Below are positions 17,794 to 25,388 of a stretch of 52,322 nt of DNA, one piece after another; the stretch's first letter is position 1; every line of letters starts with the position of its first letter. Under the pieces are notes generated by a model that was given only the letters and a program-made list of their open reading frames with translations, did no database searches and was not told the origin of the DNA. The position numbers and the translations under genes are program-made. Source of the DNA: Candidatus Omnitrophota bacterium (GTDB lineage: Bacteria; Omnitrophota; Gorgyraeia; Gygaellales; Profunditerraquicolaceae); the NCBI GenBank assembly GCA_003644385.1, contig QNCD01000003.1, positions 1 to 52,322 on the forward strand, in the 5' to 3' direction.

Positions 17794-18197
17794 TTAATTT
17801 CTCCTGCTAAAGAGGCAATACTGATAACCTCTAATTGCGAAATTACTTTACCTTCAATTTCTTTTAACTTCCGGCTTAGGAGACAAGTCCTAATATTAGG
17901 ACAGGGCTTTTTTTTAAAAATGCATTCCCTTAATTTAACTCCTCCCTGAAAAATCCTGACTAAATCCATTACAAATATTTTCTTCGGCGGCTGAACTAAA
18001 ACGAAGCCTCCGCTTTTACCCTTATAAGATCTAAGCACTCTTCTTTTGTTCAAAGTCTGCAGTATTTTTCTTAAAAAGGGTCGCGGTATTTTTAAATCCC
18101 TGACTAATTCCTTTGCAGAGATAAACTTTTTTTTGTTTTTTGCCATAAAACAAAGCGCGCGAATAGCATAATCAGTATCTCTGTTAATCAGGCTCAT
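17790..18197 (-). CDS. Rrf2-family (IscR/NsrR-like) Fe-S regulator
   Basis: 135-residue winged-helix regulator: DTDYAIRALCFMA opening, HTH near residues 25-55 (SAKELVRDLKIPRPFLRKILQTLNK), wing SYKGKSGGFVL, and the cluster-binding loop with Cys92, Cys99 and Cys105 (spacing C-x6-C-x5-C). Such proteins sense Fe-S cluster status, NO or oxygen. It is the first annotated gene of the Suf and oxygen-defence block and follows a promoter covered by a perfect 11-bp inverted repeat, so it very probably controls this block and itself. Confidence 0.94.
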   Translation of the reverse strand: MSLINRDTDYAIRALCFMAKNKKKFISAKELVRDLKIPRPFLRKILQTLNKRRVLRSYKGKSGGFVLVQPPKKIFVMDLVRIFQGGVKLRECIFKKKPCPNIRTCLLSRKLKEIEGKVISQLEVISIASLAGEIK

Positions 18198-18239
18198 TTA
18201 TTCTCCCGTATTAAACGAATTTTTTATTCAGGGGGCAGT

Positions 18240-18329
18240 TTAGCATCGTGCCCAGGACAATCTACTGCAACCTTCCTTACAATGTGCTACAGGCCGAAGC
18301 ATATATTTAATAGTAACTTGCATGCTCAT
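18240..18329 (-). CDS. Possible 29-codon leader peptide with C-terminal cysteines
   Basis: Between the Rrf2 promoter and the Rrf2 start lies an ATG-initiated 29-codon frame with AGGTG directly upstream of the ATG. The peptide is basic and has three cysteines in its second half (VAHCKEGCSRLSWARC). It could be a leader peptide that senses cysteine or iron-sulfur supply, a remnant, or chance. No homologue is known to me. Confidence 0.35.
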   Translation of the reverse strand: MSMQVTIKYMLRPVAHCKEGCSRLSWARC

Positions 18330-18338
18330 CACCTGCAA

Positions 18339-18370
18339 ACAAATGATACCATATTAGTATCATTTGTCAA
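18339..18370 (-). promoter_or_regulatory. Promoter and operator of the Rrf2-Suf-oxygen defence block
   Basis: Minus-strand TTGACA (18365-18370), 16-bp spacer, TATCAT (18343-18348). The perfect inverted repeat ACAAATGATAC (18339-18349) and GTATCATTTGT (18357-18367), 7 bases apart, covers both boxes: the classic position for Rrf2-type repression. Confidence 0.75.
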
Positions 18371-18379
18371 GCATTTTTT

Positions 18380-19138
18380 CTAATCTTGTCTTGTCATCGG
18401 TACAAATCTGACCGGAATAATGTCTTTTTGCTCTAATCTGCCGTTAATTTTCTTAAGCAAGCGCAGCTCCTGGTATTTATCTCCCACTGGAATAACCATG
18501 CTGCCCCCTTCGGCTAATTGTTCAATCAAAAGTCCGGGAACTTCTTCAGATGCACAGGTAACGATTATCCGCTCAAATGGAGCAAATTCCGGCCAACCCA
18601 AATAGCCGTCTGCGCGCTTGACTTTAATATTTTTATAGCCCAAACCATCTAATAACTCCTCTGCCCGAGAGGCAAGTTCTGGTAGGATTTCAATGCTGTA
18701 AACCTCCCTAACCAACTCTGCCAATATGGCTGCCTGATAACCTGAACCGGTTCCTATTTCTAAAACTCTCTCATTACCTTTCAGCTCTAAAACCTCGGTC
18801 ATCAACGCCACTATATAGGGTTGAGATATGGTCTGCCCGAATCCAATGGGTAAAGGGTTATCCTCGTAAGCTAAATAGCGTAGGTTCCTGGGTACGAATT
18901 TATGCCTTTCTACTTTCAGCATTGCCGCCAGAACAGAATCATCTTTGATCCCGCGTGCCTTGATCTGTTCATCAACCATCTTCTCTCTAAGCCTGGTAAA
19001 CTTTTGCTGCCAGGTTGCGCTGGTCACCCCATCCTGCGCAAACACTAATCTTGCGCCAAACGGGATTGAAATAATTAAAACCGATAAAAATAAACTCCAA
19101 ATCCTCTTTTCCATCTTGGGGACGTTTCTACTTATCAT
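18380..19138 (-). CDS. pcm: Protein-L-isoaspartate O-methyltransferase, exported form
   Basis: Repairs isoaspartyl residues using S-adenosylmethionine. 252 residues; the core shows the PCMT landmarks MVDEQIKARGIKDDSVLAAMLKVERHKFVP, GQTISQPYIVALMTE, the SAM motif VLEIGTGSGYQAAILAEL and the post motif RIIVTCASEEVPGLL. Before the core sits a signal peptide-like segment (WSLFLSVLIISIPFGARLVFA, residues 14-34), so the enzyme probably acts in the periplasm, where ageing proteins cannot be resynthesised. Start at 19138 is uncertain; ATG 19114 (MEKRIWS) is an alternative. A 10-bp hairpin ends right at the start codon. Confidence 0.93.
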   Translation of the reverse strand: MISRNVPKMEKRIWSLFLSVLIISIPFGARLVFAQDGVTSATWQQKFTRLREKMVDEQIKARGIKDDSVLAAMLKVERHKFVPRNLRYLAYEDNPLPIGFGQTISQPYIVALMTEVLELKGNERVLEIGTGSGYQAAILAELVREVYSIEILPELASRAEELLDGLGYKNIKVKRADGYLGWPEFAPFERIIVTCASEEVPGLLIEQLAEGGSMVIPVGDKYQELRLLKKINGRLEQKDIIPVRFVPMTRQD

Positions 19139-19161
19139 AACTCTTTATAAAATAAAGAGTT
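19139..19161. repeat. Hairpin directly before the pcm start codon
   Basis: AACTCTTTAT (19139-19148) and ATAAAGAGTT (19152-19161) pair perfectly with a 3-base loop. In the pcm mRNA the hairpin's 3' arm holds the only purine-rich candidate ribosome-binding stretch (AAAGAG), so it could block translation until melted. Confidence 0.5.
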
Positions 19162-19308
19162 ACATCTTAAATGGAATTGAAATAAAAACAAGCGATAATA
19201 TATAAATAGTATTATTTCGATGCTGCTGTAACTTATTGTGGCTCAAGGATTAAATCTATTGAGAAACGTCCTTTTTTATAAGGGAAAGGGATGGGTCATA
19301 AAGAAAGA

Positions 19309-19635
19309 TTATTCTTTTAATGCCTGGATTACTTCGGATAGATCCGTGCCGCCTAAATTTACGCCTGTGCGGTATTTATCAGGCTCTACCATTTTAGACC
19401 AGGCTACATTTCCCCAGGCATAAAGCGTCTCGCCTTTATCCGGAATTGGCAACCAGATTTCTAAAGAAGTATCCGGCGCTAACTGCTCATCGGTGAACAA
19501 ACCGACGCCCCTTAAACTAACATCATGAGTTTTAACCAGCCGCCAGCGGTTTGAATACATATTTAAGAATCTCGCCGAAAGTTTTACCGGAAATCTTGCA
19601 AAATGCCTTTTATCGCTACTAGATTCTTCCTGCAT
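19309..19635 (-). CDS. PilZ domain protein
   Basis: 108 residues consisting of a single PilZ domain: the RHFARFPVKLSARF start with basic residues in the c-di-GMP-binding switch, then DVSLRGVGLF matching the D-x-S-x-x-G motif, WLPIPDKGETLYAWGNVAWS and YRTGVNLGG. It probably binds cyclic di-GMP and acts on a partner. AGGAGG lies 9-10 bases before the ATG, with an extended -10 promoter upstream. Confidence 0.92.
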   Translation of the reverse strand: MQEESSSDKRHFARFPVKLSARFLNMYSNRWRLVKTHDVSLRGVGLFTDEQLAPDTSLEIWLPIPDKGETLYAWGNVAWSKMVEPDKYRTGVNLGGTDLSEVIQALKE

Positions 19636-19685
19636 TTTAAGAATACCTCCTCTTTTCTAAATTTAATTAAAAAACATTCATTTTT

Positions 19686-19694
19686 ATTATACCA
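19686..19694 (-). promoter_or_regulatory. Extended -10 promoter of the PilZ gene
   Basis: Minus strand TGGTATAAT: a perfect TATAAT (19686-19691) preceded by TG-N, with no good -35 box, just after the terminator of the small basic protein gene. Confidence 0.6.
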
Positions 19695-19711
19695 TAAAAA
19701 ATCTGCCTGCA

Positions 19712-19747
19712 TAAAAATAAAAAAGCCATGCCCCCCTAAGCACGGCT
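19712..19747 (-). terminator. Rho-independent terminator
   Basis: In minus-strand RNA, AGCCGUGC pairs with GCAUGGCU (8 bp, one G-U) around an 8-base loop, followed by UUUUUUAUUUUU. It ends the transcript carrying the small basic protein gene at 19768-19917. Confidence 0.8.
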
Positions 19748-19767
19748 GTCTATATTATATTTGATGA

Positions 19768-19917
19768 TTATCTTATTATGTCTTTCTGTTTGCCGGAATT
19801 AAGTGAAAGTTTAGTTTTTCTTTTGCGCCTCTTGTTTTCTTTAATTAAGGCATCAAAATAACCTTTAAGTAAAGTTTTAGCTTTAGTGTGCTGGGTGGGT
19901 TTTTTTGGATTTTTCAT
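19768..19917 (-). CDS. Small basic protein, 49 residues
   Basis: An ATG-initiated 49-codon frame on the minus strand ends 21 bases before a strong rho-independent terminator. The protein is very basic (a KENKRRKRKTK stretch in the middle) and has one hydrophobic-aromatic segment (LLKGYFDALI). No ribosome-binding site is obvious. It may be a nucleic-acid-binding or ribosome-associated small protein; I do not recognise a family. The remaining 19918-20103 is AT-rich with no clear feature. Confidence 0.5.
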   Translation of the reverse strand: MKNPKKPTQHTKAKTLLKGYFDALIKENKRRKRKTKLSLNSGKQKDIIR

Positions 19918-20103
19918 TTTATTTGAGAAACTCGCTGGAATGTATTTTTAATACACAATAATTATACTATTCTAAAAATTTCTCTTTGTCAAGTAAAGAT
20001 AGCTTATTTTTAATAACCGCTTCTTTAGAATAAGGTTTTAATCTTAAAAAATAAGGTTTATCTATTTATAACAGACTATTGTTTTAAAAAACAGGATAGT
20101 TTT

Positions 20104-21375
20104 TTAATTACTCCAGACAAACCAGACAAAAACATAGGCTGCGCTTACTGCTGCCAAAGTAAAGGGAAGACCGATTTTAATAAAATCCCTAAACCGCACC
20201 AGATAACCTTCCTTTTTCAGCAGGCCGCAGGCAACGATATTAGCCGAGGCGCCTATAGGGGTAATATTTCCCCCTAAGCTTGCCCCGATTAATAAGCCAA
20301 AAAGAAATAGCGAAGGGTTGATATCCAGGTTATTGGACATAGAAATCGCTACCGGAAGCATTGCCACTAAAAACGGGACATTATCCACAAAAGCGGAAAA
20401 TAGCATTGCCACGAATACCAGCAGCGTATAACCTAAAAATATATTAGTTCCTATTAAGCTGCCGAGAAAACCGGAAAAGGCCTCAATCCAGCCGGTTAAA
20501 GTAATACTACCCACAAGGATAAACACGCCGATTAAGAAAAAGGTGGTTTCCCAGTCCAAGGTTTTCAAGGTGTTCCTCAGAGAATCTTTGAAAAAAATCT
20601 TTTCCCAGAATAAAGAAAATGTGCCGAATAGCATACAGATTATTCCCGCCATATAAGAAAAGCCAACATCAATAAAAGAGGAAACCGCCAAACATAAAAT
20701 CAGGCCAACCAGAATAACCGTGGGTGCCCAGGTTACTACTTTTTCTACGGGCATAATCTGGGGTTTTTCTTTATGTTTTTTAAATACAAAATAAAGGACT
20801 ATAAATGATGCCAACGCCCCTAATTCTACAGCCCAGAATATGCTCGGCCTTCCTTTGTAAAAGAAAAAGTCCATAAAATTCATTTTGGCGAAACCGCCCA
20901 AAAGCATACTCGGAGGGTCTCCGATTAAAGTAGCAACCCCCTGTAAATTACTGGATATGGCTATGGCAATCAACATCTTCATCGGATTCATATTTAATTT
21001 TTTTGCCAAAGAAAGGGCGATCGGCGCAACAATCAAAACCGTAGCTACGTTTTCTACAAAAGCCGAGATTAACCCGGTTAGCATACAGATAAATAATATC
21101 GCCCAACCCGTACTTTTTGATCTATCTACTATAACTTCAGCCAGAAAAGCCGGAACTTTGCTTTTCATGAAAATATCCGCTACCAAGAGGGTCCCGACAA
21201 AAATACCCATTACATTCCAATTAATTGCTAAAAATGCCTCTTTAAAGGAGACCGCTTTTGTTAAAATCAACAATAAAGCGGCGATAACCGCGACATGAGT
21301 TCTTTTGCGAGGCAAAATTATAAAAAAGAGGTAAGAAATTATAAAAAGGAATAGAGAAATAATCTTAGCACCCAT
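20104..21375 (-). CDS. ArsB/NhaD-type ion transporter superfamily permease
   Basis: 423-residue inner-membrane protein with about 11 hydrophobic segments and the inverted-repeat plan of the IT/SLC13 superfamily: ENVATVLIVAPIALSLAKKLN, a LIGDPPSMLLGG reentrant loop, then DNVPFLVAMLPVAISM and NITPIGASANIVA in the second half. Substrate (Na+, arsenite, citrate, other anions) cannot be told from this. One base separates it from thi4 upstream, so they are cotranscribed. A relative of similar size is encoded at 26915. Confidence 0.9.
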   Translation of the reverse strand: MGAKIISLFLFIISYLFFIILPRKRTHVAVIAALLLILTKAVSFKEAFLAINWNVMGIFVGTLLVADIFMKSKVPAFLAEVIVDRSKSTGWAILFICMLTGLISAFVENVATVLIVAPIALSLAKKLNMNPMKMLIAIAISSNLQGVATLIGDPPSMLLGGFAKMNFMDFFFYKGRPSIFWAVELGALASFIVLYFVFKKHKEKPQIMPVEKVVTWAPTVILVGLILCLAVSSFIDVGFSYMAGIICMLFGTFSLFWEKIFFKDSLRNTLKTLDWETTFFLIGVFILVGSITLTGWIEAFSGFLGSLIGTNIFLGYTLLVFVAMLFSAFVDNVPFLVAMLPVAISMSNNLDINPSLFLFGLLIGASLGGNITPIGASANIVACGLLKKEGYLVRFRDFIKIGLPFTLAAVSAAYVFVWFVWSN

Positions 21376-21376
21376 A

Positions 21377-22153
21377 TTATTTAAGTTTTTTCAGTAAATC
21401 TTTGGCGACTTTTTCGCCTGATAATAACATCCCGCCGAAAATCGGCCCCATGCGCGGGGCGCCGAATGCGGCGTTTGCGCTCATGCCGCAGACATATAAA
21501 CCAGGGCAGACCTCTTTTGAATTTTTTACAATCGTATCCTCGGCAACCTCTGCCCACATAGACTTCTCACCCATCACCCTGGAGCTTTTAGTCTTCAATC
21601 TAATCCCAGATTTTCTTTCGGCAATCCTGGCTACTTCTGCGGCATGCCCAGTAGCATCCACTACAAAGCGCGCCTTCATAGTTATAGGGTCTACGTGTAA
21701 ACCGGCCATTTCTACCGCTGTCCAGTTTAAAACTAAACCGCAAATACGGCTTTTCCTGATCATCACATCTTCAGCACTTAGCAAATTAAAGATTTTTAAT
21801 CCCCTTTTTACTGCTTTAGAGCAAATAGTGGAAACAGATTCAATAGAATCAGCCAAATAATAATTTCTTTCATATAATCTTGTTTTAATGCCAAATTCAT
21901 CGAGAATCCTCCTGGCCTTATCCTGCACTACTATTTCATTAAACATAATTCCGCCGCCCCACATCCCGCCGCCAATTGAAAGCTTTCTTTCAAAAATAAC
22001 TACTTTTTTCTTCTCCTTTGCCAGATAATACCCGCAACACATACCCGCAGGCCCTGCGCCAACAATAGCCACATCCACTTCCAGAGAATCCACCAGCTTA
22101 TCCTTATAACCTTCGATTATGGCACGGGAAATTTTAATCTCGTCTAAATGCAT
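21377..22153 (-). CDS. thi4: Thiamine thiazole synthase, sulfide-dependent type
   Basis: Makes the adenylated thiazole precursor of thiamine from NAD+ and glycine, taking sulfur from sulfide. 258 residues: dinucleotide-binding start [20 protein letters not shown], the [19 protein letters not shown] segment, [15 protein letters not shown], and the C-terminal [30 protein letters not shown]. The position of the sulfur-donating cysteine of yeast Thi4 is replaced here within the ATGHAAE segment, as in archaeal enzymes that are catalytic with free sulfide, which fits an anoxic sulfidic habitat. It lies 3 bases after pncA, which would recycle the nicotinamide released by this reaction. Confidence 0.94.
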   Translation of the reverse strand: MHLDEIKISRAIIEGYKDKLVDSLEVDVAIVGAGPAGMCCGYYLAKEKKKVVIFERKLSIGGGMWGGGIMFNEIVVQDKARRILDEFGIKTRLYERNYYLADSIESVSTICSKAVKRGLKIFNLLSAEDVMIRKSRICGLVLNWTAVEMAGLHVDPITMKARFVVDATGHAAEVARIAERKSGIRLKTKSSRVMGEKSMWAEVAEDTIVKNSKEVCPGLYVCGMSANAAFGAPRMGPIFGGMLLSGEKVAKDLLKKLK

Positions 22154-22156
22154 ATT

Positions 22157-22741
22157 TCACCTCATATTCTTTAAAGTAATTTTTTTTGCTCCTTTACGCA
22201 CCAATTCATTTATTGCTTTTTCAGAATCATCGGGCTTTAGATTTACGCCCTGTATAGCATCTAATAATATCTTTACTTTAAATCCTTGCTTTATGGCTTC
22301 CAGACCAGAAAATTTCACGCAGTAATCTGTAGCCAGGCCGCAGATAAACAATTCCTTGATACCCAATAATCCCAATATTCTCGGGAAAGCCATTCCGCTG
22401 GAATCTTGGGCTTCAAAAGCAGAATAGCCGTCTTTTTTTGCATCAATTCCTTTATAGAGAAGAATCGCGTTTTTAGGTAACTTCAATTTGGGGTGAAATA
22501 AAGCGCCCCTGGTATTGCGGATACAGTGCACCGGCCAGGCACCGCCAAAATCTTTGAAATGCTTAGTCCTGGGAGGATGCCAATCACGGGTGGCAAAAAT
22601 CGGCAGTTTACGCTTAGAAAAAAATTTAATATAACGGTTTATTTTCGGTATAATCTTATCACCTTGCGGCACACCAAGTGCCCCGCCCGGACAAAAATCA
22701 TTCTGCATATCTACTACTAAAAGTGCTTTTTTCGCTTTCAT
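22157..22741 (-). CDS. pncA: Nicotinamidase / isochorismatase-family hydrolase
   Basis: Converts nicotinamide to nicotinate for NAD salvage. 194 residues with the catalytic Asp11 in VVDMQNDF, the metal-site segment TRDWHPPRTKHF, and the nucleophile region FICGLATDYCVKFS near residue 140. DFCPGGALGVPQGD is typical of PncA rather than isochorismatases. Located 3 bases before thi4. Confidence 0.92.
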   Translation of the reverse strand: MKAKKALLVVDMQNDFCPGGALGVPQGDKIIPKINRYIKFFSKRKLPIFATRDWHPPRTKHFKDFGGAWPVHCIRNTRGALFHPKLKLPKNAILLYKGIDAKKDGYSAFEAQDSSGMAFPRILGLLGIKELFICGLATDYCVKFSGLEAIKQGFKVKILLDAIQGVNLKPDDSEKAINELVRKGAKKITLKNMR

Positions 22742-22754
22742 CCTGCGTCCCCCG

Positions 22755-23768
22755 TTATGAAAAAACCCCAGGAATAACCGTATTACAAAAAGGGCATCTG
22801 TTTTCTTTGATATTGTTTTCTAAAATAACGAATCCCTCTCTTTTGATTAATAACTTATTGCAATTATGGCAATGGGTATCATTACCCCAACCCAAGACAT
22901 TGCCTACGTATATATAATTTAGTCCTGCCTCTTTTCCTATCTCTACTGCCTTTTTTAAAGTTGCTTCGGGTGTAAGTCGGCAATCCGTAAATTTATAGTC
23001 CGGGTGAAAGCGCGAGATATGCCAGGGGATATTCTTGTCTATTCCAGAAATAAATCCGGCAATATTACTAAGCTCCTCTTTGTAATCATTCTCTCCGGGG
23101 ACAACTAAAGTGGTAACCTCTAACCAGATATTTAACTGACGCATTAATCTTATCGATTCCAGGACAGGCACAAGAGAGGCGCTGCATATTTTACGGTAAG
23201 AATCTTCCTTAAAAAATTTAAGATCAACGTTTGCCGCATCTAAATAGGGCTCAATCATCTCCAACGCCTCTTTGCTCATGTAGCCGTTGGTAACAAAATT
23301 ACTGTAAAGCCCCTTTTCTTTAGCTAATCTTGCCGTATCTAAGGCGTACTCAAAAAATACAGTCGGCTCGGTATAAGTATAAGAAATACTTTTACAGTTA
23401 TTCTTTACTGCTGCTTTTGTTACATCCTCAGCCGAAAAAAAACTGCTCTTGTTATGTCCTTCTTTTTCTAAGCGCACCTGAGAAATCTGCCAATTCTGAC
23501 AAAAGCCACAGCGAAAATTGCAGCCGATAGTAGCTAAAGATAAACTAAAAGTTCCCGGCAGAAAATGATAAAGTGGTTTTTTCTCTATGGGGTCGGCATT
23601 CAAAGCAATCAGCTCACCATAAACGTGGGTATATAATGTCCCCTTTAAGTTCTGCCGGACGCCGCATATTCCGAATTTTTGATTCTGGATTTTGCAATGA
23701 TGCCCGCAAAGATAACACTCAACGGCATCATCCGGAAGTTTACGATAGAGCAAAGCCTCTCTTTTCAC
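22755..23768 (-). CDS. amrS: AmmeMemoRadiSam-system radical SAM protein
   Basis: 337 residues from GTG with AAGGAAGAG upstream. N-terminal cysteine-rich motif (Cys18, Cys21, Cys25, Cys35), then the radical SAM cluster motif Cys83-x3-Cys87-x2-Cys90 (CNFRCGFC followed by QNWQISQ), and the family segments SISYTYTEPTVFFEYALD, ANVDLKFF and PWHISRFHPDY. The C-terminal part has two CxxC pairs (CHNC, CPFC). The family occurs with MEMO and AMMECR1 proteins, which are not in the window; the reaction is unknown. Confidence 0.95.
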   Translation of the reverse strand: MKREALLYRKLPDDAVECYLCGHHCKIQNQKFGICGVRQNLKGTLYTHVYGELIALNADPIEKKPLYHFLPGTFSLSLATIGCNFRCGFCQNWQISQVRLEKEGHNKSSFFSAEDVTKAAVKNNCKSISYTYTEPTVFFEYALDTARLAKEKGLYSNFVTNGYMSKEALEMIEPYLDAANVDLKFFKEDSYRKICSASLVPVLESIRLMRQLNIWLEVTTLVVPGENDYKEELSNIAGFISGIDKNIPWHISRFHPDYKFTDCRLTPEATLKKAVEIGKEAGLNYIYVGNVLGWGNDTHCHNCNKLLIKREGFVILENNIKENRCPFCNTVIPGVFS

Positions 23769-23852
23769 CCCACTCTTCCTTTCTGTCTATTCCAGCACGG
23801 GATAAATCTCACTTTTACTTATTTACTAATTTATAAATAGGAAAGGCAGGAT

Positions 23853-24854
23853 TCATACCCTAAAGATAGACATCTTATTTTCTTCTATGGGTGAAGTTTC
23901 TTGCGATTTTCTTTTCTTTTCTTTTACCTTTTTATAAATTATTCTTATCGCGCTCTTTCCATTACGGTCGCAATAACGGCAGACTATGCTATTTGCCAAA
24001 TCAATCAATTCCTCCTTGAGATTTCCTCTTAGCAGGGCAGTGGGACCCGAGATATTAAAATAGGGCGTAAATAGATAATCATTAGCAAATGCTAGTTTTA
24101 ATAATTTTTTATTCTCCTCTTCATTTCTTCCTACGATAAGTTTTGTTTTAGGAGCTAGCCTGAAATGCCGGCCTATCTTAAGCAAGGCGATATTATGTAA
24201 ATTGAATTCTCCGTGCTGCAGGAGATCATTAAGCCTCTGTGTAAAGGTGCGATCAGTTAGTAAACATCCTCCCGCCGGGGTAAAGAAATATTTAATATTA
24301 AATTTTTCTGCTAAAGCTATCTGAGTCCTGCGGCTTCTGCCTTGGATGGCGAACAAATTATTCCTCTTTACCCATCCCTCTCTTTCTGGCAGGCTTTCAG
24401 GCATTGCCCTGGCCGATAAAGGCCGGAGGATTAATCCAGAGAGCCTTGCCTCTTTTTCGATAAGCTCTAATGCCTGCTTATGCTGAGACATGGGCCGCTG
24501 CCCGAGAACTTCTCCAGTAATAATAAATTTTGCCCCCAACCGATGCATCATCAGCCGGGCTTTATTTAACATAAGAATTCTACAGTCGATACAAGGATTT
24601 AAGTTAGCCCCATAACCATATCTGGGTTTACTGATTATCTTAAGATATTCCTTTCCTAATACTACGGAATTTATTTTTATGCCTGCTTTTAACAATGCGA
24701 GTTTTTGCTTTAAAAAAATTTTTTCTAAATTCTCCCGCTGGCTGGCAAAAGGGGTTTTGAAATACAAGCCAATTACTTTTATGCCCTGAGACCGGATTAA
24801 AATTGCCGATAAGATACTATCTAATCCGCCAGAAATTAATGCGACTGCTTTCAT
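23853..24854 (-). CDS. PP-loop (ThiI/TrmU-like) sulfurtransferase with C-terminal DUF814/NFACT-R-like domain
   Basis: 333 residues. The N-terminal ATP pyrophosphatase loop ALISGGLDSILSAILI (residues 5-20) and the NPCIDCRILMLNKARLMM and ITGEVLGQRPMSQH segments match the tRNA 4-thiouridylase/2-thiouridylase PP-loop group. The C-terminal part (LIVGRNEEENKKLLKLAFANDYLF and GPTALLRG) looks like the NFACT-R (DUF814) RNA-binding domain. Likely role: sulfur insertion into tRNA, with a cysteine pair (Cys87 and Cys90 region, CIDC) for persulfide transfer. Exact target base unknown. Confidence 0.85.
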   Translation of the reverse strand: MKAVALISGGLDSILSAILIRSQGIKVIGLYFKTPFASQRENLEKIFLKQKLALLKAGIKINSVVLGKEYLKIISKPRYGYGANLNPCIDCRILMLNKARLMMHRLGAKFIITGEVLGQRPMSQHKQALELIEKEARLSGLILRPLSARAMPESLPEREGWVKRNNLFAIQGRSRRTQIALAEKFNIKYFFTPAGGCLLTDRTFTQRLNDLLQHGEFNLHNIALLKIGRHFRLAPKTKLIVGRNEEENKKLLKLAFANDYLFTPYFNISGPTALLRGNLKEELIDLANSIVCRYCDRNGKSAIRIIYKKVKEKKRKSQETSPIEENKMSIFRV

Positions 24855-24966
24855 TATTAAAGATTTTGGTTATTTTATTTATCATTTTATCTTATGCAAA
24901 GAGAGAAATCAAGGAGAGAAAAATTCAGGGAGAGGCAAATTAATATCAAGCAAAATATGCCTGTGC

Positions 24967-25221
24967 TTAAGGAACTACCTTAAAGACCTTGTCGTTAGGA
25001 TGGACTTTCTGGGCAACCTTCATGCCGATTACATCTTTGGCCTTGGCCTCGGTGATATTTGCGTGCTCAATCTGCATAGATTCCACTGTCTGGGTAAAAT
25101 CTTCGGAATGCCCTTTGATATGTATTGTATCGCCTACTTTTAAAGTATCGGAAAGCTCAATAATGCCTACGTTAAGGTGGCCGTAATAATGCGAAACTTT
25201 GCCGATTTCTTTCTCTTCCAT
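24967..25221 (-). CDS. Translation elongation factor-like beta-barrel protein
   Basis: 84 residues corresponding to a single EF-Tu domain-2 type barrel: IGKVSHYYGHLNVGIIELSDTLKVGDTIHIKG, then TVESMQIEHANITEAKAKDVIGMKV. No GTPase domain. Proteins of this kind are widely annotated as translation elongation factor-like; function unknown. GGAGG lies 4-5 bases before the ATG. Confidence 0.88.
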   Translation of the reverse strand: MEEKEIGKVSHYYGHLNVGIIELSDTLKVGDTIHIKGHSEDFTQTVESMQIEHANITEAKAKDVIGMKVAQKVHPNDKVFKVVP

Positions 25222-25306
25222 GCTTACCTCCTTTTGTTTTGAAGGTTAACACAACTGGCGTAAGGCTGCTAATAAGAAAGGCCCGGTTCGTTAAGCTGTG
25301 CAGGAT

Positions 25307-25387
25307 TTAACCCATGCAGGGCTTGCGGCCCTTATTCGCCCGTTTTGAGCGCCAGTTTAATTTTCCTCTACGTTTTCTTTTTCCCAT
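25307..25387 (-). CDS. 26-residue basic peptide resembling ribosomal protein bTHX
   Basis: A 26-codon ATG frame begins one base after the CsgG-like stop codon. Eleven of the first 22 residues are Lys or Arg. The opening MGKRKRRGKLNWR resembles bTHX of Thermus, which begins MGKGDRRTRRGKIWR, in length, charge and the RRGK-x-W-R pattern. If real it is a ribosomal small-subunit peptide; translation would be coupled to the upstream lipoprotein gene since no own ribosome-binding site is seen. Confidence 0.55.
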   Translation of the reverse strand: MGKRKRRGKLNWRSKRANKGRKPCMG

Positions 25388-25388
25388 G

